Source: Alphaproteobacteria bacterium (GTDB lineage: Bacteria > Pseudomonadota > Alphaproteobacteria > Kiloniellales > J153). Taken from it: a stretch of DNA of 6,615 bases. The notes under the pieces were generated by a model, which was given only the letters and a program-made list of their open reading frames with translations, ran no database searches and had not been told where the DNA came from. Location: the NCBI GenBank assembly GCA_003693905.1, contig RFLL01000046.1, positions 1 to 6,615 of the forward strand, in the 5' to 3' direction. The translations under genes were made by a program, and so were the position numbers. Of this stretch, positions 1-6,615 are shown one piece after another; position 1 is the stretch's first letter; every line of letters starts with the position of its first letter.

Positions 1-2178
1 ACCCAACGCGATCTCTCCCTCGCCTATTCGCCCGGCGTAGCGGCGCCCTGCCGGCGCATCGCCGAGGACCCCGACCTCGCCTACGACTACACCGCCAAGG
101 GCAACGTGGTGGCGATCATCTCCAACGGCACCGCCGTTCTCGGCCTTGGCGATCTCGGTGCCATCGGCGCCAAACCGGTGATGGAAGGCAAGGCAGTGCT
201 GTTCAAGCGCTTTGCCGACATCGACGGCGTCGACCTCGAGGTCGATACCCGCGACGTCGACGAATTCGTCAACTGCGTGCGCTTTCTCGGCCCCACCTTC
301 GGCGGCATCAACCTCGAAGACATCAAGGCGCCGGAATGCTTCGTCATCGAGCAACGCCTGCGCGAACTGCTCGACATCCCGGTCTTTCACGACGATCAGC
401 ACGGCACCGCGATCATCACCGCCGCCGGGCTCATCAATGCCTGTCTTCTAACCGGACGCGAAGTCAGGGACGCGCGCATCGTCATCAACGGTGCCGGCGC
501 CGCCGGGATCGCCTGCGCCGAACTGGTCAAGGCGATGGGCGTGCCGCACAACCACGTCGTGCTGTGCGACACCTGCGGCGTCATCTACGCCGGGCGCAGC
601 GAACGCATGAACCAGTGGAAAAGCGCCCATGCGGTGGAGACGTCGGCGCGCACCCTGGCCGAGGCGATGCGCGGCGCCGACGTCTTCATCGGCCTGTCGG
701 TCAAGGGGGCGGTCGATCAAGACATGGTGCGCGCAATGGCCGACAAGCCGATCATCTTCGCCATGGCCAACCCGGATCCGGAAATCACGCCCGAGGAGAT
801 CCGCGCGGTGCGCGACGATGCGATCATTGCCACCGGGCGCTCGGACTATCCCAACCAGGTCAACAACGTTCTCGGCTTTCCCTACATCTTCCGCGGCGCG
901 CTCGACGTGCGCGCTTCGACCATCAACATGGAAATGAAGATCGCCGCTGCCCAGGCCCTGGCGGCGCTGGCGCGCGAGGACGTGCCGGACGAGGTCGATC
1001 GCGCCTACGCCGGGCAGAACATCCGTTTCGGTCCCGACTACATCATCCCGGCGCCGTTCGACCCGCGCCTGATCGTGGCCGTCCCCAGCGCGGTGGCCAA
1101 GGCGGCGATGGCCAGCGGCGTGGCACGCCGTCCCATCGCCGACGAGGCCGCCTATCGCAGCGAGCTGGCGGCCCGCCTCGATCCCACGATGGCCAATCTG
1201 CAACAGATCTTCGACCAGGTGCGGGCAAATCCGCGGCGGGTGATTTTCGCCGAAGGCGAGGAAGAAGCCTCGATCCGTGCCGCGGTCGCGTTCCGCAGCG
1301 CCGGCTACGGCACTCCGGTGCTGATCGGCTATGAAGAGCGCATCCGCGAAGCGATGCGGCGCATGGGCATCGCCGAGGGCACGCTGGAAATCCACAACGC
1401 GCGCCTGTCGCAGCACAATCAGGCCTATGTCGACTATCTTTACGCGCGCCTGCAACGCAAAGGCAAACTGCGCCGCGATTGCCAGCGCATGGTCAACCAG
1501 AACCGCAACGTCTTTGCCGCCTGCATGGTCGCCGCCGGCGCCGCCGACGCCATGGTTACCGGCCTGACCCGCAGCTTCGGGGTCGCCTTCGACGACATTC
1601 GCCGGGCCCTCGACCCGAAACCGGGGCACCGGGTGTTCAGCATGTCGATCCTCATGCTCGACGGGCGCTCGCTGTTCGTTGCCGACACCTCGGTGCACGA
1701 GCTGCCGTCGCCGGAGGAGCTGGCCGACATCGCCGTGCAAAGCGCCGCGCGGGCGCGCGCGATAGGCCACGAGCCGCGGGTGGCGCTGCTCAGCTTCTCC
1801 AACTTCGGCAACCCAATGCGCGAAAAGGCCCGGCGTGTCCGCGAGGCGGTGCGGATTCTCGATTCGATGAACGTCGATTTCGAATACGACGGCGAGATGC
1901 AGGCCAACGTCGCCCTCGACTACGACCTCATGCGGCGCCTGTTCCCGTTCTGCCGCCTGAGCGGACCGGCCAACGTGCTGATCATGCCGGCACTGCACAG
2001 CGCCAACATCACCGTCAAGCTGATGCAGAGCGCCAAGGCCGCCACCGTCATCGGGCCGCTGCTGATCGGCCTCGAAAAACCGGCCCACATCGTGCCGCTG
2101 GGCGCGACCGTCCACGATCTCGTGGTCACCGCCGCCCTGGCCGCGCACGAGACGATCCCGGCCGCACCCGCCGGCTAG
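1..2178 (+). CDS. maeB: Malic enzyme with C-terminal phosphotransacetylase-like domain (MaeB type), 5' end missing
   Basis: Cytoplasmic enzyme that oxidatively decarboxylates malate to pyruvate and CO2, linking the TCA cycle to pyruvate/acetyl-CoA and supplying NAD(P)H. The frame is open from base 1, with no start codon; 725 codons are visible. The first residues ([17 protein letters not shown]) align with about residue 31 of E. coli MaeB (759 aa), so only some 30 residues are missing. In visible numbering: Tyr9 of the AYSPG motif, catalytic Lys64 in VMEGK, metal-site segments GGINLED (101-107) and FHDDQHGTA (129-137), a Rossmann NGAGAAG loop (163-169), and [12 protein letters not shown] (278-289). 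From about residue 399 to the end is a phosphotransacetylase-like domain, which in this family is regarded as regulatory (acetyl-CoA sensing) rather than catalytic. Segments such as [13 protein letters not shown] and [13 protein letters not shown] resemble the rhizobial Dme/Tme enzymes. NAD versus NADP preference cannot be read from the sequence. The ATG-like GTG at 106 is internal and not the true start. Confidence 0.96.
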   Translation, partial: TQRDLSLAYSPGVAAPCRRIAEDPDLAYDYTAKGNVVAIISNGTAVLGLGDLGAIGAKPVMEGKAVLFKRFADIDGVDLEVDTRDVDEFVNCVRFLGPTFGGINLEDIKAPECFVIEQRLRELLDIPVFHDDQHGTAIITAAGLINACLLTGREVRDARIVINGAGAAGIACAELVKAMGVPHNHVVLCDTCGVIYAGRSERMNQWKSAHAVETSARTLAEAMRGADVFIGLSVKGAVDQDMVRAMADKPIIFAMANPDPEITPEEIRAVRDDAIIATGRSDYPNQVNNVLGFPYIFRGALDVRASTINMEMKIAAAQALAALAREDVPDEVDRAYAGQNIRFGPDYIIPAPFDPRLIVAVPSAVAKAAMASGVARRPIADEAAYRSELAARLDPTMANLQQIFDQVRANPRRVIFAEGEEEASIRAAVAFRSAGYGTPVLIGYEERIREAMRRMGIAEGTLEIHNARLSQHNQAYVDYLYARLQRKGKLRRDCQRMVNQNRNVFAACMVAAGAADAMVTGLTRSFGVAFDDIRRALDPKPGHRVFSMSILMLDGRSLFVADTSVHELPSPEELADIAVQSAARARAIGHEPRVALLSFSNFGNPMREKARRVREAVRILDSMNVDFEYDGEMQANVALDYDLMRRLFPFCRLSGPANVLIMPALHSANITVKLMQSAKAATVIGPLLIGLEKPAHIVPLGATVHDLVVTAALAAHETIPAAPAG

Positions 2179-2193
2179 GTCCGGGTCGCCCGC

Positions 2194-3660
2194 GTGAAAC
2201 GGATACAAGGGCCATCGGTAACCCGGGGACCGTCACGCCGGACATGGGGGCGGGTGACGGCTCTTACGCTCGCTCCAGCGGCGGCGGCGCTGATCATCAT
2301 CGCCGTCTGGGACACCGGCCCGGGCGTCCTCGCCGCCGCCGGCGTCACGGCCGTCGCGCTCGCGGCAGGAATCGCGTACCGACACGTCCGCGACCTTGCG
2401 CTCCTGCGGGCCGCCATCGAGACGCTCGGCACCGGCGCGGCAAAGGTCGCGCTCGAGCGGCCGGTGCTGTTCGATGCCGAGCTCGACGAAGCCGTCGCCC
2501 GCGCCGCCCGCGAGCATGCGGCCACCCGCCACGAGATGGAAGCCGCCCTTGCCGGCCACGAGGCGGTGGTCAGCGGCCTGCCGGACCCGTTGATCCTGGT
2601 CTCCGCCGACGGTCGCATCACGGGCGCCAATCCGGCGGCCCGGGAATTGTGCGCGGCCGATCCGGCGGGTCGCGATCTGGCGGCGGTCCTGCGCCATCCG
2701 GCCCTGCTGGCCGCCGTCGACGAGGTGTTGACCAGCGCAGCGCAGCGGGTAGTCGAATTCGACACCCCCGGCGGCGTGCCGCGCCACTTCGCCGCGCGCA
2801 TCGCCCGCCTGCCGGCACCGACGCGCGATGGCACCGTGGCCATCATCGCCCTGCACGATCTGACCGCGCTCAAGCGCGCCGAGCAGATGCGCGCCGATTT
2901 CATCGCCAACGCCAGTCACGAGCTGCGCACACCGCTGACCAGCCTGCTCGGCTTCATCGAAACCCTGCGCGGGCCAGCCCGCGAAGATGCCGCCGCGCGC
3001 GAGCGGTTTCTGACCGTGATGTACGAACAGGCCGCGCGCATGTCACGACTGGTCGAAGACCTGCTGTCTCTGTCGCGGATCGAGCTGCATGAACATACGC
3101 CGCCGCACGGCCGGGCCGACGTTGCCGATCTGGTGCGCCGGGTGACTGGAATGCTGGAGCTGCAGGCCCGGCGCAAGGCGATGCGCTTCGTCATCGAGCT
3201 GCCGGACCTGCCGCCGGTCGCCGGCGACCCGGACGAGCTCATCCACGTGTTCCAGAACCTGCTCGACAACGCCATCAAATACGGCCGCGCCGGCACCGAA
3301 ATCCGCATCACCGGCAAACCGGCCGCGCCGGGCAGCGCAGGCGCGCGGCGTCTGGGCCGGGCCGGGGTGATCGTCGCGGTGCATGATCAGGGCGAAGGAA
3401 TCGAGCCCAAGCATCTGCCGCGCCTGACCGAGCGCTTCTACCGGGTCGATACCGCCCGCTCCCGGCAACTGGGCGGCACCGGGCTGGGTCTGGCCATCGT
3501 CAAGCACATTCTCAACCGTCACCGCGGCGTGCTCGATATCGAAAGCACGCCCGGCCGGGGATCGGTATTCACCGTCTATCTGCCGGCCGCCACGCCGGCG
3601 CGCGAGAACCCGGTGCCGCGGCCCGGCAACGCCCGCCGCGGCCGCGCCGCGTCTTCCTAG
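2194..3660 (+). CDS. phoR: PhoR-type membrane sensor histidine kinase
   Basis: Inner-membrane histidine kinase of 488 aa, probably the phosphate-starvation sensor that phosphorylates PhoB. Order of parts: a basic N-terminus; two hydrophobic helices (about 22-38 and 45-62) joined by a loop of only a few residues, so there is no periplasmic sensor domain; a linker; a PAS domain (about 122-225, including the segment GLPDPLILVSADGRITGANP); a HisKA dimerisation domain with NASHELRTPLTSLLGF and phospho-acceptor His242; and a HATPase with N box FQNLLDNAIKYG (353-364), G1 DQGEGI (398-403), F box ERFYRVD (413-419) and G2 GGTGLGL (427-433). The short-loop two-helix plus PAS layout is typical of PhoR, but the family call rests on overall resemblance, as no phoB or pst gene is visible. 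The start is GTG, 15 nt after the maeB stop, with no clear Shine-Dalgarno. GTG at 2254 (residue 21) is an alternative that would trim the basic N-terminus. A low-complexity tail of about 23 residues follows the ATPase domain. Confidence 0.88.
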   Translation: MKRIQGPSVTRGPSRRTWGRVTALTLAPAAAALIIIAVWDTGPGVLAAAGVTAVALAAGIAYRHVRDLALLRAAIETLGTGAAKVALERPVLFDAELDEAVARAAREHAATRHEMEAALAGHEAVVSGLPDPLILVSADGRITGANPAARELCAADPAGRDLAAVLRHPALLAAVDEVLTSAAQRVVEFDTPGGVPRHFAARIARLPAPTRDGTVAIIALHDLTALKRAEQMRADFIANASHELRTPLTSLLGFIETLRGPAREDAAARERFLTVMYEQAARMSRLVEDLLSLSRIELHEHTPPHGRADVADLVRRVTGMLELQARRKAMRFVIELPDLPPVAGDPDELIHVFQNLLDNAIKYGRAGTEIRITGKPAAPGSAGARRLGRAGVIVAVHDQGEGIEPKHLPRLTERFYRVDTARSRQLGGTGLGLAIVKHILNRHRGVLDIESTPGRGSVFTVYLPAATPARENPVPRPGNARRGRAASS

Positions 3661-3690
3661 TTTCCTCCCGGGCATGGCGGCAGACGGTAC

Positions 3691-3713
3691 CGGCCCGGCC
3701 GCCGAACGGGCCG
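3691..3713. terminator. Possible bidirectional terminator hairpin between convergent genes
   Basis: CGGCCCG at 3691-3697 pairs perfectly with CGGGCCG at 3707-3713, giving a 7-bp all-GC stem with a 9-nt loop. It is the only inverted repeat I see in the 53-nt gap between the end of the kinase gene (3660) and the end of the minus-strand operon (3714), where a two-way terminator would be expected. There is no T-run on either side, so it is not a canonical intrinsic terminator. In such GC-rich DNA a 7-bp stem could also arise by chance. The right arm directly abuts the stop codon of the minus-strand gene (3714-3716). Confidence 0.35.
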
Positions 3714-4238
3714 CTAGAGCCGGTGTGCCAGCGGCCCCGGCTGTTCGCCGTCGGCATCGACGCCGATATCCAGCAGATTGCCGGCCGAAGCCGGATCGAG
3801 CGCGACGTTGTTGTCGTGTGCCGCCTTGGCCGCGCGCCAGGCGATGTAAGTGAATCCTTCGATCGACGATTCCAGCGTCACCGACACCCCGGCTCCTTTC
3901 AGGGTCAGTTGTAGAAACCCGCCGCCTTCGCCGCGGCTGCGCTGGCGCCGGGTGCCGTAGTAACGCAGCTTGAGCCCCGTAAGCGCCGCCCACGGCAGGG
4001 TCCGGGTGGTGAGCCCGATGCTGCGGATGCCTTCGTCGCCGACCTCGACGCGGCCGATGTGGCGCTCTACGGTGCGCAGACCGAAGACCAGAAACAGCGC
4101 CGTCAGACCGCCGAAGACGATCACGATCGCCGGGCTCGGCGGCACGCTCGCCAGCACGCCCAGCCCGACCGACAGGCCGACACCGGCCCGCACGTAATCG
4201 CCGATGACCGATCGCAGGGGATAGCGGAATTCCCTCAT
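3714..4238 (-). CDS. Small membrane protein of unknown function with a C-terminal beta-rich (possibly PH-like) domain
   Basis: Protein of 174 aa that I cannot assign to a named family. After a short N-terminus (MREFRYPLRSVIGDYVRAG) there are two hydrophobic helices at about 15-32 and 36-54, separated by a tight SVPPSP turn. A soluble region of about 115 residues follows. Its pattern (RVEVGDEGIRSIGLTTRTLPWAAL, then LKLRYYGTRRQ, FLQLTLK, VSVTLESSI) looks like successive beta strands ending in a helix (YIAWRAAKAAHDN). This order of two helices, strands, a 'W..L..L' strand and a C-terminal helix recalls bacterial PH-like or YcxB-like membrane proteins, but that is shape-based inference. The ATG overlaps the stop of the deacetylase gene (ATGA). 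It is the only start here with a clear Shine-Dalgarno (GGAG at 4243-4246). As last gene of the operon it may anchor or assist the cytoplasmic enzymes encoded before it. Confidence 0.82.
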   Translation of the reverse strand: MREFRYPLRSVIGDYVRAGVGLSVGLGVLASVPPSPAIVIVFGGLTALFLVFGLRTVERHIGRVEVGDEGIRSIGLTTRTLPWAALTGLKLRYYGTRRQRSRGEGGGFLQLTLKGAGVSVTLESSIEGFTYIAWRAAKAAHDNNVALDPASAGNLLDIGVDADGEQPGPLAHRL

Positions 4239-5068
4239 GTCGCTCCGCTGGTTCCGTGTTGCCGCAGGGGGGCCGCCGCCGCGGTTCGCGCAAACGCGGC
4301 GACCGGGTCGATCAAACGCGCCCCCGGATGATGCGTCAAGAGCATGATTAGGCGTTCCAGAAAAGTCCACGCCGCCGCATCGTGGGCCAGGTGATGGGTC
4401 AAGAGGCCGGTCGGCTCCGCCGCATCGACGCTGCCGGCGCGCCGGGCGCGCAGATGCGCCACCAGCCGTTCGAGTGCGTCCGCCACGCCGACAAAGCCGC
4501 GCGGACGGGTCCAGCGCAGAATGTCGACGTGGGTGTTGACATGAACGAGGCCGGGGGTAGCCGGATTGGATGCCGCGTCCTCTTGCGGCCGCGGCCCGCA
4601 GGTCGACAGTCCGCAAAAGCCGAGCTCCGGCAGGACGGCCACCACCGCCGGGGCGATGCGGTTCCACGGCGGCACCAGAACCGGCAGCCACGCGCCGGCG
4701 CCGAACAGATCGTCCATGCGCATGTGCCCGCGCGCCAGTTCCGCCGCCACCGTCGCCACCGGCCGGTGGTCGCCGAGTTCGCATTTGCGGGCATGCGCGG
4801 GGGCATGATTGCGGTGGGCAAAGCCGTGTTGCAGGATCCGGATCCGGGCATTGCCGGCAGCGTTCAATCGCTGCGCCAGGGCCACGGTGGCGGTGGCCGG
4901 GATCACGGCCACGGCGACGGGGGCGTCGTGGGCGGCGGCGATGGCCAGCAGCCGCGCCAGCGCCGGCGTCGGCCGGGTCGCATCGTCGTCGCGCCACCAC
5001 AGGCTTGCCGCCTGCCCGGCGTCGGCCCAGGCATCGAGCTCGCGGCACAAATCGTCCCAATCGCTCAT
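4235..5068 (-). CDS. Polysaccharide deacetylase (NodB-homology) family protein
   Basis: Protein of 277 aa resembling carbohydrate esterase family 4-type deacetylases, metal enzymes that remove N- or O-acetyl groups from sugars. The expected motifs occur in order: an acidic motif WWRDDDA (24-30) with catalytic/metal aspartates; HGFAHRNH (81-88), containing the metal-binding H-x3-H pair His81/His85; VPPWNR (132-137), matching the family's R/V-PP-x-N-R motif; NTHVDIL (178-184); and LLTHHLAHD (222-230) as the C-terminal His motif. There is no signal peptide or transmembrane helix, so it should act in the cytoplasm, unlike secreted peptidoglycan or chitin deacetylases. The ATG overlaps the glycosyltransferase stop (ATGA), and its own stop overlaps the next ATG, which suggests coupled translation. 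No strong Shine-Dalgarno precedes it. The natural substrate is unknown; the product of the neighbouring glycosyltransferase is the obvious candidate. Confidence 0.88.
   Translation of the reverse strand: MSDWDDLCRELDAWADAGQAASLWWRDDDATRPTPALARLLAIAAAHDAPVAVAVIPATATVALAQRLNAAGNARIRILQHGFAHRNHAPAHARKCELGDHRPVATVAAELARGHMRMDDLFGAGAWLPVLVPPWNRIAPAVVAVLPELGFCGLSTCGPRPQEDAASNPATPGLVHVNTHVDILRWTRPRGFVGVADALERLVAHLRARRAGSVDAAEPTGLLTHHLAHDAAAWTFLERLIMLLTHHPGARLIDPVAAFARTAAAAPLRQHGTSGAT
4243..4246 (-). promoter_or_regulatory. Shine-Dalgarno for the terminal membrane-protein gene
   Basis: On the minus strand GGAG is followed by CGAC and then the ATG at 4238, a 4-nt spacer that is slightly short. It lies inside the end of the deacetylase coding region. 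The other two internal starts of this operon have no comparable site and probably rely on the ATGA overlap alone. Confidence 0.5.
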
Positions 5069-6258
5069 GCCGGCACCGTCTGTGCAAGAGCCCGCAGGAT
5101 GCGCGCACTCTGCGCCGCCCCGTCGAGGTGCAGGTGAAGCGGGACGGGCGGACGTGCCGCGGCCTCCATCGCCGCGCGGGCCAGGGCCTCGGGCGCAAGC
5201 TCGGCCGGGTCGAGTACGCCGGCCACGCCGATGCGTGCCAGGGCACGCGCGCGCAGGCTCTGTTCGGTCTCGCCGCGTGCGGCATAAGGGACGAACAGCG
5301 CCGGCACCCCGGCCCGCAGCACGTCGAGCGCGGTGTTGTAGCCGGCTTGGCTGATCGACAGCCGCGCTCGGGCCAGCAAGGCCGGGAAATCGGGCCGCGC
5401 GCGCGTGACAATCACGCCGGCGGGCGCGGCGGCGCGGATGCTCTGAAACGCGGGCTCCGGCAGCCCGGAGCCGATCAGCACCCGCCACGGCACCGTGCTC
5501 AACGGCCCGGCATGCGCGCGCGCGGCCACGGCGGTGGTGGCAAGCGGCGCGGCCACGGCCCCGCCGCCGGCGGAAACGACGACTTCGCCCCGGCCGCAAT
5601 CACGGGAACCGTCACGGGCCGCAGGCGGGGCGCTGGCCGCGACATAGCCGGTATAGCGCAGGTGCGCGGCAATCCGCGTCGCGGCCGGAAAGCTGCACTC
5701 CAGCGGCAGGAACGCCGGATCGCCGTGGACCAGGGCCAGGTCGTAGAAGCGGGCGAAGGTGTCCAGGATCCACGCCGTCTTGCCCGGCGTGCGATGGGTG
5801 GTAAGCACGTCGCGCAACGAACACACGATACGGGGCCGCGGCCGGACAGCACGGGCGCACTCCAGCAACGGCAGCAGCTCGAAGCGCATCAGCCGCCGCC
5901 CGAAGGGAAACATTTCGGTGACCAGCACCCGCGGCCGCGTGGCCCGAAACAGGTCGATCAGGCGCGCACGCCGGTGCATGCGCCAGGCTTCGTCGACCAC
6001 GCGCCCCGCCTCATCGACGAGCGCGGCGAAGGTCTCGTCGGCGGCCCGCGCCGGGGGAAGCTGTACCAGACGCGCGCCGCCGAGGCGCAGGCCCGGCAGA
6101 GGCAGACCGCCGCTTGCCACCACGACCGACAACCCGGCCGCGGCCGCGGCCGCCGCAATCGCCGCCGTGCGGACCAGATGGCCGGTGCCGAGCAGGTGCT
6201 GAACGTAGATCAGCACATCGGCCCGCCTGTCGGCCCCGGAACCGGAAGCGGGCGTCAT
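5065..6258 (-). CDS. GT-B fold glycosyltransferase, MurG-like (COG4671-type predicted glycosyltransferase)
   Basis: Protein of 397 aa with the two-domain layout of MurG-like (GT28-related) transferases, which use nucleotide-sugar donors. The N-terminal domain opens with VLIYVQHLLGTGHLVR; the glycine loop LLGTGH (22-27) is typical of the first beta-alpha unit. EMFPFGRR (115-122) is characteristic of the COG4671 group as I remember it. The second domain begins with VVVSAGGG (226-233). The donor-binding region includes SQAGYNTALDVLRAGVPALF (303-322), the counterpart of MurG's 'G..T..E....G.P.i.vP', followed by VPYAARGETEQSLRARAL. There is no signal peptide or transmembrane helix, so a cytosolic or peripheral membrane location is likely. 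The start was chosen at ATG 6258, just before the first beta strand and overlapping the phosphatase stop (ATGA). The same frame stays open further upstream, but that part is out-of-frame reading of the phosphatase gene. Donor and acceptor are unknown. Confidence 0.88.
   Translation of the reverse strand: MTPASGSGADRRADVLIYVQHLLGTGHLVRTAAIAAAAAAAGLSVVVASGGLPLPGLRLGGARLVQLPPARAADETFAALVDEAGRVVDEAWRMHRRARLIDLFRATRPRVLVTEMFPFGRRLMRFELLPLLECARAVRPRPRIVCSLRDVLTTHRTPGKTAWILDTFARFYDLALVHGDPAFLPLECSFPAATRIAAHLRYTGYVAASAPPAARDGSRDCGRGEVVVSAGGGAVAAPLATTAVAARAHAGPLSTVPWRVLIGSGLPEPAFQSIRAAAPAGVIVTRARPDFPALLARARLSISQAGYNTALDVLRAGVPALFVPYAARGETEQSLRARALARIGVAGVLDPAELAPEALARAAMEAAARPPVPLHLHLDGAAQSARILRALAQTVPA
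6135..6152. repeat. Three perfect tandem copies of CGGCCG
   Basis: Three copies of the self-complementary hexamer CGGCCG lie head to tail within the glycosyltransferase gene. They encode part of the alanine-rich helix after the first beta strand (AAIAAAAAAAG). The copy unit is 6 nt, so gain or loss of a unit would keep the frame. Most likely this is simple alanine-codon low complexity in GC-rich DNA. Confidence 0.5.
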
Positions 6259-6615
6259 GGCGCCAGCGGCAGGTTGAGGGCGACGAGGCGCAGCGCGCCG
6301 TCGCCGGCCAGGGCAAAGCGATGGGCGCAGGCATCGCGCAGCTTGTGCGGCGGATCGCCGGTCATGTCCCATCCGGTGGCGAGCGCATAAAGTGCCCGGA
6401 TCACCCCCTTGTGGGTGATGCCGAGGCTCGGCGTGCCCGCCCGCGCCAAGGCGCGCAGCCAGGGCCGCAGGCGGGCCTGCACGTCGCGCGGACTTTCGCC
6501 GCCGGGCGGGCGCAGATCGAGACCGCGGGCCTCGGCGGCGCGAAAGGCGGCACCGTCGGGGCCGGGATCGGCGCGCAGATCCGCCGGGCCTCGGCCTTCC
6601 CACGCGCCCCAGTCC
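6255..6615 (-). CDS. Histidine phosphatase superfamily protein (phosphoglycerate mutase-like), 5' end missing
   Basis: Only the C-terminal 119 full codons are present; the gene runs off the right edge, so the N-terminal RHG catalytic motif cannot be seen. What remains fits the family well: DWGAWEG at the edge (6614-6594) matches the 'fG.WEG' motif, GGESPRDVQARL contains the conserved acidic GES motif (Glu codon 6497-6495), and SLGITHKGVIRAL supplies the second catalytic His (codon 6413-6411). The pattern resembles CobC-like phosphatases, but that specificity cannot be concluded and no cobalamin gene is nearby. Such enzymes remove phosphate from sugar phosphates, nucleotides or phosphoproteins. 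The stop overlaps the glycosyltransferase ATG, so it is probably co-translated with it and could dephosphorylate an intermediate of the same pathway. A GTG at 6482 is an internal Val codon, not a start, because the conserved motifs continue upstream of it. Confidence 0.85.
   Translation of the reverse strand, partial: DWGAWEGRGPADLRADPGPDGAAFRAAEARGLDLRPPGGESPRDVQARLRPWLRALARAGTPSLGITHKGVIRALYALATGWDMTGDPPHKLRDACAHRFALAGDGALRLVALNLPLAP

Larger units (their letters stand above)
3714..6615 (-). other. Translationally coupled four-gene operon: phosphatase, glycosyltransferase, deacetylase, membrane protein
   Basis: All three junctions are 4-nt ATGA overlaps in which the stop TGA and the next ATG share bases: 6258-6255, 5068-5065 and 4238-4235. 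There is no intergenic space and no room for internal promoters outside coding sequence. This supports one transcript with coupled translation and fixes the three start codons. The operon continues past the right edge, so its first genes and promoter are not seen. Confidence 0.85.

Noticed and set aside
448..2208. 586-codon open frame on the minus strand opposite maeB
   Set aside because: It is a GC-driven shadow: the plus strand here encodes unmistakable malic enzyme motifs, and the antisense translation is His/Arg/Gly-rich low complexity without recognisable domains.
1479..3092. 537-codon plus-strand frame spanning the maeB-kinase junction
   Set aside because: It is Arg/Gly/Pro-rich out-of-frame reading of two well-supported genes and shows no domain.
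3661..3713. Possible small RNA or promoter in the convergent gap
   Set aside because: I see no -35/-10 pattern or T-run, and 53 nt between two gene ends leaves little room. Only the short hairpin is supportable.
4239..5411. Upstream extension of the membrane-protein frame to form a 565-aa protein
   Set aside because: Sequence before 4238 in this frame is low-complexity shadow of the deacetylase and transferase genes. The ATG at 4238 has a Shine-Dalgarno and an ATGA overlap.
4570..6390. 606-codon plus-strand frame opposite the glycosyltransferase and deacetylase genes
   Set aside because: The minus strand carries conserved motifs and ATGA junctions. The plus-strand product is arginine-rich noise typical of high-GC antisense.
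6259..6603. N-terminal extension of the glycosyltransferase frame to an ATG near 6603
   Set aside because: The extension is Arg/Pro-rich, and the other frame of this stretch encodes conserved histidine phosphatase motifs. The GT-B first strand begins right after the ATG at 6258.
1..6615. CRISPR array, tRNA, insertion sequence or attachment site
   Set aside because: No spaced direct repeats, cloverleaf-like sequence, transposase motifs or terminal inverted repeats were visible on either strand.

Overview
The window is 6.6 kb of very GC-rich bacterial chromosome, almost completely filled with genes, with G/C dominating third codon positions. The first gene closely resembles the rhizobial/alphaproteobacterial form of the two-domain malic enzyme. 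Together with a PhoR-type kinase and the general style of the proteins, this suggests an alphaproteobacterium, perhaps in or near the Rhodospirillales. That placement is inference. I see no rRNA, tRNA, CRISPR array, insertion sequence or phage gene.

Left half, plus strand (1-3660). The window opens inside maeB, a malic enzyme with a C-terminal phosphotransacetylase-like domain that lacks only its first ~30 codons. After 15 nt comes a membrane sensor histidine kinase of the PhoR type: two transmembrane helices, PAS, HisKA and HATPase. The two genes are close enough to share a transcript, although their functions (C4/pyruvate metabolism and probable phosphate sensing) are not obviously linked. 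No phoB, phoU or pst gene lies in the window.

Middle (3661-3713). A 53-nt gap separates convergent genes. It contains a GC hairpin that may terminate transcription from both sides.

Right half, minus strand (6615 down to 3714). Four genes run towards the middle: a histidine phosphatase (cut by the right edge), a GT-B/MurG-like glycosyltransferase, a NodB-like polysaccharide deacetylase, and a small two-helix membrane protein of unknown function. Each of the three junctions is a 4-nt ATGA stop/start overlap, so the genes almost certainly form one translationally coupled operon. The phosphatase, glycosyltransferase and deacetylase all look cytoplasmic (the phosphatase N-terminus is unseen), which suggests an intracellular glycoconjugate or glycolipid pathway. 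One possibility is transfer of an N-acetylated sugar followed by deacetylation, with the membrane protein as anchor or partner. This uncharacterised cassette is the most interesting part of the window. Its product cannot be deduced from the sequence, and its promoter lies beyond the right edge.
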